A DNA stretch of 64,000 bases from Saposhnikovia divaricata (Eukaryota; Streptophyta; Magnoliopsida; Apiales; Apiaceae), in the NCBI GenBank assembly GCA_036435485.1, contig CM071597.1, positions 53,427,881-53,491,880 of the forward strand, in the 5' to 3' direction. Shown here one piece after another: positions 57,805 to 64,000 of this stretch. The notes beneath the pieces are model-generated. The model had not been told where the DNA came from. It made no database searches and saw nothing but the letters and a program-made list of their open reading frames with translations. The position numbers were made by a program, and so were the translations under genes. How positions within the stretch are numbered: position 1 is the stretch's first letter; the number at the start of each line of letters is the position of its first letter.

Positions 57805-59093
57805 CTAGTTGACTAACCCGCGCTTCGCGGTGACCTTATAATATTTTTTAAAAAAATCAAATTATAAATTTAATACAAAAATCGAAAATAAAATGTTTAT
57901 AAATAAATTAATGAACATAATATTGTACAAATTTTAATATATATAGATAACTAAATAAACTATACACTTATTTTTATGTCGATTTTATATCACGTTTTCT
58001 TAGGCCGACACCCGTTGTAATAAATACATATAACCCGCGTTTCGCGGCGATATTATAATTTTTTTACAAAATTTTCAAAATATAGATTATTTAAGAAAGA
58101 AAATCAAAAAGAAAATATCTACAAATAAATTAGTGAACACAATATTTTACAAATTTTAATATAAATATAGACAACAAAATAAATTATTTACTTATTTTTA
58201 CGTCGATTTTGTGTCACATTTTCTTAGGCCGATACCCGTTGTAATAAATACATATACATAAAAAAATAGATTTTATTGAATTAATTAAAAGATGTTGAAC
58301 TATTATGATCAAGAACAATGAGATGATAATAATGACAAATTAACAATTAACAATAAATAAAGAGAGAATGGTAAAAGTTCAAACTTTTTGTGTGAAGTTT
58401 CTCAAAGTGCTTATACTAAGATCTCCTAATTCTTGTTCACACGATCATGTATTTCTATACTGAGATCACTAACAAAAAAATACAAAAACTAAAGTAAAGA
58501 ACAACCAATGGTTAGTAATAATAAAAATAAAACGAAGAAAACAATTATTAAATAAGTAAATTTAAACCTTAAAAATCAGCAAAATAAAACAACCTTAAAA
58601 TCACAAAACACCAGCGGCGCACACACATAGCCATAAGCCATGTATATTGAGAATTAAACAAAATAAGAATGATTAAAAAAAATTAAAAGAAAACAGACGA
58701 AGACAAAAGCAAACAGAAGCAAAAAAAGAGTTACAAATATGGTGATAAAATTTGATCGTTAAAAGCAATGATTGTATATATATATGAGAATATGAATATG
58801 TTCAAGAAAGAAGTTTGTCGTTAAAAAGGAAGTTCTGAAATATTTTTTTTCCTCTTTCGAATATGTAAATTTGAACTCTTCACCCCTACAAATTTGAAAA
58901 CCTTTAAAATTTCGAAAACGTTAAAGTTAATGTTAAAAAAGGAAGTTCTGGTTTTTTTTTTCTAAAAAAATAGGGCCTAAATTATGAAATTTTGATTTTA
59001 ATTATTCAAAATAGAGGAACTCTAGAAAAATAGATAAATATGATTCGAGCGATTTTAAAGCTCCTGGGAGTTCTCCTTTATATAATATAAAGA
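57805..59093 (-). mobile_element. non-autonomous Helitron, ~1.29 kb
   Basis: On the minus strand it starts TCTTTATATTATATAAAGG after an A and ends with a CCGCG-AAG-CGCGG hairpin, GTTAGTCAA and CTAG before T. The 3'-terminal ~210 bp are duplicated in tandem (hairpins at ~57818 and ~58030). Each copy carries GCCGACACCCGTTGT or its one-base variant. Confidence 0.65.
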
Positions 59094-59292
59094 TATATTG
59101 ATAAAGATATTGATTATGGGCTACTATGGGTTATTGGGCCACACTTAGTATTTGGGCTGGGTTTTTATTGGGCTGGATTTTTATTAGGCCTGATTATTTT
59201 GGGCTGGGTTTTTATTGGGCTTATGTTCCATTTTTTATTGAAAAGCCCGACCACTTACATTATTGTACTTTAAGTGTAACTTCTATAAAAGG
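59094..59292. repeat. short GGGCT-rich repeat patch
   Basis: TTGGGCTGGGTTTTTATTGG and close variants occur about three to four times between 59110 and 59225. This could be a decayed tandem repeat or a cluster of TGGGCY promoter motifs. Confidence 0.4.
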
Positions 59293-60146
59293 CAGGGCCG
59301 TTCCATACAATTCGAGGGCCCAGGGCGAAATTGAAAAATTGTGCCCCCATTTTTTCTCCCTAATTAAGCGTAAACTATAATAATTCAAGTAATTATAGTA
59401 TCATGTGTCTGATAGTAGTTTAAGGTCATGAGATTTGTCAATACATGTACAAGAATATTTATGTAAGGTAAAGGAAAGAAAATGTTAAATTTACCAAAAT
59501 GTCACCCATAATCCGTATTAGAAACTTTTCTCTATCAATATTAATGTAATCAATATAAGACAAAATAAGAAAGTGAAAAGTAACTACTTAATTTTTTTTA
59601 TTTCACAAGAAAAACATGACCATACAAACTAAAATTCAAGTGAAATAATAATTATCCATAAATTTATAAAAAAATCACAAACCCTAAACTACATAACATC
59701 ACAATTTCATAAAATTAAGATGAGTGTAAAGCATTTAAAACTAAGAGAAATAACGGTAAAGTTGAACAAATAGACTTTTAATTACATTATTAGTTTAAGA
59801 GTAAATTGTAAAGTGATGGACGTAAATAAGATTCCATTTCAAAAAAAATTGTCAAGTTTTCGAGTTCGCAAATTAATGAACAGTTTTTGTCTTCATCTTT
59901 TAAAAGAATGGATCCCGTTAATTTGCAAACTTGAAAAGGAGTCATTCTTTTATAAAGGGTCATAATTTGCTAGATTGGATAATCATTAAAACATCATAAA
60001 GTAACACACGACTCACAAATTTTATATTTTCATGTGAAATATTGATGTATGCCATTACTACTATGAAAGTCGACAATATTATTGGCCCCTTAAAATGTTT
60101 GGGCCCACGGCGGTCGTCCTTGTTGCCCTCCCCCGGGCCGGGCCTG
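59293..60146. mobile_element. non-autonomous hAT-type DNA transposon, 854 bp
   Basis: Ends CAGGGCCGTTCC and inverted CAGGCCCGGCCC, flanked by perfect 8-bp copies of ATAAAAGG (59285-59292 and 60147-60154). An 8-bp duplication with CAGGGCCG-type ends marks a widespread plant hAT family. AT-rich interior without ORF. Confidence 0.88.
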
Positions 60147-60368
60147 ATAAAAGGATTCAATTGTCACCATTTTCTCTTTCTACTTTAGTATATCCTTTCT
60201 TTATTTTTTATTTCAAAAACCCTAATTTTAAAATGGCTGTAATTGCCAGGCTATTGAAATCACTCCCCCGACGTAGAAAACTTGAGAAATTGAAGATTAC
60301 ACTAAATATTAATTTGTTAAGTTGTACTAAGTCGCAGTGTACAACTCAGTTACACTCAGAGTTGCAAT

Positions 60369-60498
60369 CACTGAGTCGAAACAACTTTTTTAAATCCATT
60401 GAAAGTCGCGTCCCTAAAATTGATGAATATTGTTTTTTACATATGTTTTATGGCCCTGTCACGGTCAATGGATTTATAAAAGTTGTTTCGACTTAGTG
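60369..60498. repeat. imperfect hairpin with 34-nt arms
   Basis: CACTGAGTCGAAACAACTTT... (60369-60402) pairs with 60465-60498 with one G:U and one mismatch. The loop is 62 nt. Similarity extends a few bases further out (GCAATCA/TGATTGC with bulges). The CACT...AGTG ends recall CACTA elements but no 3-bp duplication is present. Confidence 0.7.
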
Positions 60499-61169
60499 TT
60501 GACAATGATTGCAGAGTAAATGGAGCTTTAATTTGTATTCAGACCCCCGTTGGTGTTCTGTTTGTTACAGGACCAAATGCCAAGTCTGATCAAGTTTCGC
60601 TTAATCCAGCCAGGTACGACTCTTTATAAATTTTGTTAAAATTTTATGCTATGTTTTGGTTTTTGTTAGATATGTTTTTTAAAATATGAGTTTGTTAGAT
60701 CTATTTTTTCATTTTTGTTTAAAATTAACAAGCTATTTTGTTAAAATTTTACGCTATATGTATGTGGTTTTAGGTAGATCTGTTGTTTTAAAATATGAGC
60801 ATGTTAGATCCATTGTTTTTTAGATTTGCTTAAACTTGTTATATAGTATCCATCAGATATCTGTAGTGGCTCCTTTATTTTTTGATTGTTTATTTATTTT
60901 AGGTGCTGTGCTGTGTATTATTCACGGGTTGAATTTTTGTAAACTTTGATTGATATAACTTGCACTGCTTGTTTCTTCCCTATCCCTACCCCGGAATTAT
61001 GACCCAACTCTAGAACCATAATTACTTGTTTCTTCCTATCCCAGATTCAGGGATTTTTCCTTTGGGCCGAGTTTTTTTGAATACTCATCACGGCCCGGTA
61101 ACTGCACGTATGAAAGCAGTGGTTTACGGTTGGAATGCTCTTTCAGAATTTGTAACTAGCATGATAGCC

Positions 61170-61330
61170 CATGCAATGCACGGGCATCGTGTTAATATTT
61201 ATATTCATATATTTCATATATCATTATTAAGTTATTATTGTGATTACCGTTGCACGGGCATCGTGTTAATTTTTATATTCACGTATTTCATATATCGCTA
61301 TTAAGTTATTATTGTGATTATCGGTGGTAA
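61170..61330 (+). repeat. tandem duplicate of a Helitron 3'-end-like sequence
   Basis: GCACGGGCATCGTGTTAAT is followed by ~60 bp, repeated twice with few changes. The first copy is preceded by GCCCATGCAA, able to form the hairpin GCCCATGC-AAT-GCACGGGC. Confidence 0.6.
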
Positions 61331-61382
61331 ATGAATATTTTACATGTTATCGTATAAAAAAATATTTATTGTGCAGATATCT

Positions 61383-64000
61383 TGTAAGAACCCAGATTTT
61401 CGGTAGAATTAAAACTTTTCTTATTAATAATAAGTATATATATGTGAATAGTGTTTGTCATGCGTGAATAGTAATTTATGGATGAATAGTGATTTTGAGG
61501 ACCATGAAAATTTTCACGCCACCCTATGTACAAGACATGGTATGGATATTTCGAAGTCATGTTAGTGATTCACGGAGCAAATAAGTGTATGTAAAGACGA
61601 TCAGAATTCAAAAATTCCAATTTGTATTCTGGTGTAATATTTGACCGGGTAGTGAATTATATATTATTATATTCAAGAAATGAGATATTAATTTGAGGAA
61701 TTAAGGATTTAATATGTTAGGATTTTATTCGAGGATTTAGAACGAAAACACTGAGACTTTACAACGAGATTAAGCGATTGAGCGAACGGAGCATGGATTA
61801 AGGATAGGGTATATTAAGAGTCCAAGGAAGGATATATTATGAGAAAGAAAGAGGATTGAGAATAAACGCCTAGAATTGAGAAATATAGAATGCTTGAGAA
61901 ATCGGGAGAACGTTTTCTGAGATAAAGAGAAATAAACAAGGGATGTTGGAATTAATATTCGTTCGAGGTATTGTGCCATATTAGAGTAATAATATGCAAA
62001 GTATAAGTTGTAACGTATTAATTTTATTCACGAGACAACAAGGGAATCCAATTGGTGGGAAAGAAAACAAAGCCAAGGGACTTAAGTGCAAGAAACAAGA
62101 GATAAGGACTTAGGTGCAAAAGGAGGAATGACTTGGTTGCATTTTAAGTGGATAAGAATCCAAGGGAGCCAATGAGAGTGTGACACCTAGCAAGGATAAG
62201 GATGCATCCAAAATATCTAGATATATATTACATGTGTAAGCATTATTGGAGATAAAGAACAAAAAGCAAAAACCAAGAAACTCCATTTTCTCTCCATTCT
62301 GCCCAACAGAACATCCTCTCAGTAAAACGGGTCTAGAGCCTTCATTACTCAATGAAATTTCGTGTTCTTTATATGGTTAGAAAGCTGTTAAGATGCTCTA
62401 CAACTCTCATTTAGAATCCTCGATCAGAAAAGCTCGGTAAGGGCCTCGTTTTCCATGATCTTTCAGTCGGGTTCTAATAACTCCGAATTACTAACTTTGT
62501 TTTCTTCATTTCTTTTGATCATCCAAACTTACCCAAGGTTATACAAGGATTATACAAGGTTTAGAAAGCTATTACACACATCAAGGAAGGTATAAACTCT
62601 CTCAACCCTTAGCATGACTTGTTTATAGTTTATATTGTTAGATCTATAAGTTTTGGAGTGAATCTTGGTGATTTGAGTTGTAGATGATGAAATCTTGAAG
62701 TTATGTGCTTGTTATGATGGTTTTAAGGCTTGTACTTAGAGTATGTAACCCCATGTATGCTATAGAGACAAGTCTTGGTGGTTTTGATGGTAGATGTGAT
62801 GTATAAAGTGAGTTCTTGAATGTTTAAGAAAAGATGTGTGCTGTGTTAAATCCTGGGAGCATGTACTGTCTTGTGAGAGGGTTTTGAACCCCTAAATCTT
62901 GTCACCCGAGGACCTAATTTATATGGGTGGAAAGATAATTGAATGTAGTTTCTAGGAATATAAGGTTCATACCCAGGAGATGTGTAGGTCTTGAGTTATG
63001 GCCGGATTAGTGCAGTGTGGTTCTGGAATTCGGACTGCACTGTGTTGTCCACTTGTGAACTGAGTTAGGACCCCTTAAAATTATGCTAGTGTTATGAAAA
63101 TTTGAGGGTAGTCAGATTATACAGTTGTGAAGGCTGTCCAAAAATAATTGGAGTAAAATTTGTATTTTTCAATTTTATAAAAATGTTAAAGCGAAGTGCG
63201 TGCGAGTGAAAAATCACCTAGGAGGTTAGTTTAACGTAGTTTTAAGAGTACTCACTTGTGTTTCAAGTTTGAGGAATGGATTCGAGTCGAATGGGTAACG
63301 AATGTGATAAAGTGATGACATGGTCATATGGGAGGGTTAGTTGTCACAAATTGGAGTCGTTAAGTTGGTCTAACATTCTTTAAAACCTTACGATTAAGTA
63401 GTGTTGTTAAGGTACTAACGTACGAATATTGATTATGTATAGATCTTCGTTCCACGTCGCAAGCTCGACCACCCCACCCTAACCAAGGCAAGTTTACTTT
63501 TCAAAACTTATATATAAGGATTTTCACTGTTGTGTTTGTAGCTTCCAAACGTATTATATGCTTATGCTTTACGAGATTATGTTGAAGTTTCAGATTTTTG
63601 CATATGTGTTTGTACACCCTTGAACTTAGAATGAAAGTGTTTCCTTCGGACAACGACTCTAGCAATAGAGGTCGTAGCAGTCCAAATATACTATTGACCG
63701 GGGAGTGGTATATTATTGTATCATGATTAAATTGCGAAAACCCGAAGAGTCATTCGGGAAGTACCGTATACTTAAGTATTTATTATTTTTACGTTGTTAA
63801 AAATACTCAAAAATATCTATCTTGGATTAAAAGCTTATTTTAATTAAATAATTATTTTATTAATTGTTGATATTAAATCTCAAAATATCATTTATTAATT
63901 ATTGTTCATCATTTTAAAGACAAAACTAATCCAAGATACCTTTAGCGTTTTCAAACTCAAACTCTTTCGAACCCAAAACATTTTCGAAAACCCCCGATCA
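61383..64000 (+). repeat. LTR of a gypsy-type element, truncated by the window end
   Basis: Begins TGTAAGAACCCAGATTTTCG, matching the start of the minus-strand solo LTR (TGTAAGAGCCCAGATTTTTG). Further matching landmarks in the same order include TGAATAGTG near 61450-61495, CAAGGAAGGTATA near 62582, and AAAGCGAAGTGCGTGCGAG near 63190. At least 2.6 kb long. No ORF domain inside, as expected for an LTR. The right end and TSD lie outside the window. Confidence 0.7.

Larger units (their letters stand above)
60155..61382. other. non-coding spacer with hairpin and Helitron-end duplication
   Basis: It holds the 130-nt hairpin at 60369-60498. An exon-like block at ~60542-60613 sits between TTGTATTCAG and GTACGAC, open over ~23 codons and unrecognised. 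The tandem repeat at 61170-61330 is listed separately. A possible 87-codon frame starting MAVIARLLKSLPRRR at 60234 overlaps the hairpin and has no family match. Confidence 0.4.

Noticed and set aside
60234..60496. Frame starting MAVIARLLKSLPRRR
   Set aside because: It runs through the hairpin at 60369-60498, so its second half is an inverted-repeat translation. No homology recognised.
60542..60613. Exon-like block (PVGVLFVTGPNAKSDQ) with AG and GT borders
   Set aside because: Single isolated block with no compatible neighbours; could be chance.
1..64000. CRISPR arrays, operons, rRNA genes or bacterial mobile elements
   Set aside because: None seen. All features are those of plant nuclear DNA; the tandem repeats have no regular spacers.

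Overview
This window is nuclear DNA from a flowering plant, most likely a eudicot. The evidence is two spliced plant genes in an AT-rich background filled with Ty1/copia and Ty3/gypsy retrotransposons, hAT- and Mutator-like miniature elements and Helitron ends. I cannot assign the species with confidence. Exon limits, LTR limits and identities were read by eye; no search or alignment program was run.

Genes. The clearest host genes are convergent neighbours. A glycosyltransferase family 61 gene (20435-21980, +, three exons, 464 aa) faces a CNOT9/RCD1-type subunit of the CCR4-NOT complex (22613-27123, -, nine coding positions, 309 aa). Their coding ends are 632 bp apart. The CNOT9 gene holds two tandem 72-bp versions of its second coding exon. 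They are separated by only 41 bp, which suggests mutually exclusive splicing forced by a too-short intron. This is the most interesting item in the window. Smaller gene pieces are the N-terminal part of a gypsy-type ORF protein running off the left edge (1-663, -), a 3' fragment of a cystatin/monellin-fold gene (3498-4352, +), and exon-like blocks of an unrecognised gene (16345-17254, +).

Left third (1-18 kb). A 662-bp hAT-type element with a perfect 8-bp target duplication lies at 986-1647. A gypsy element with TSD ATAAT (4843-9294) has one long intact ORF but no integrase. A minus-strand copia element (10258-15716) has LTRs identical by eye, TSD CATAT and unusual TA...TA termini, yet its ORF is broken.

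Middle (27-33 kb). Upstream of CNOT9 is a mosaic: a Mutator-like element with about 50-bp inverted ends and a 10-bp direct repeat, two short MITEs of one type, a tRNA-like Pol III box pair, and Helitron 5' and 3' ends.

Right half (33.7-52.3 kb). A solo LTR of about 4.1 kb in minus orientation (TSD ATACT) is split by a 14.5-kb SIRE/Maximus-type copia element (35702-50170, TSD TCTAG). That element carries gag, a pol with three in-frame stops, an unusual TCGA-rich repeat array, and a long extra ORF3 region broken by two frameshifts and three TAG stops. From 52.3 to 61.4 kb there are Helitrons, a 79-bp degenerate minisatellite, an 854-bp hAT-type element with a perfect 8-bp TSD, and a long hairpin. 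At 61383 a second LTR related to the solo LTR begins and runs off the window.

Most of the window is a nested repeat landscape around a small gene island at about 16-27 kb.
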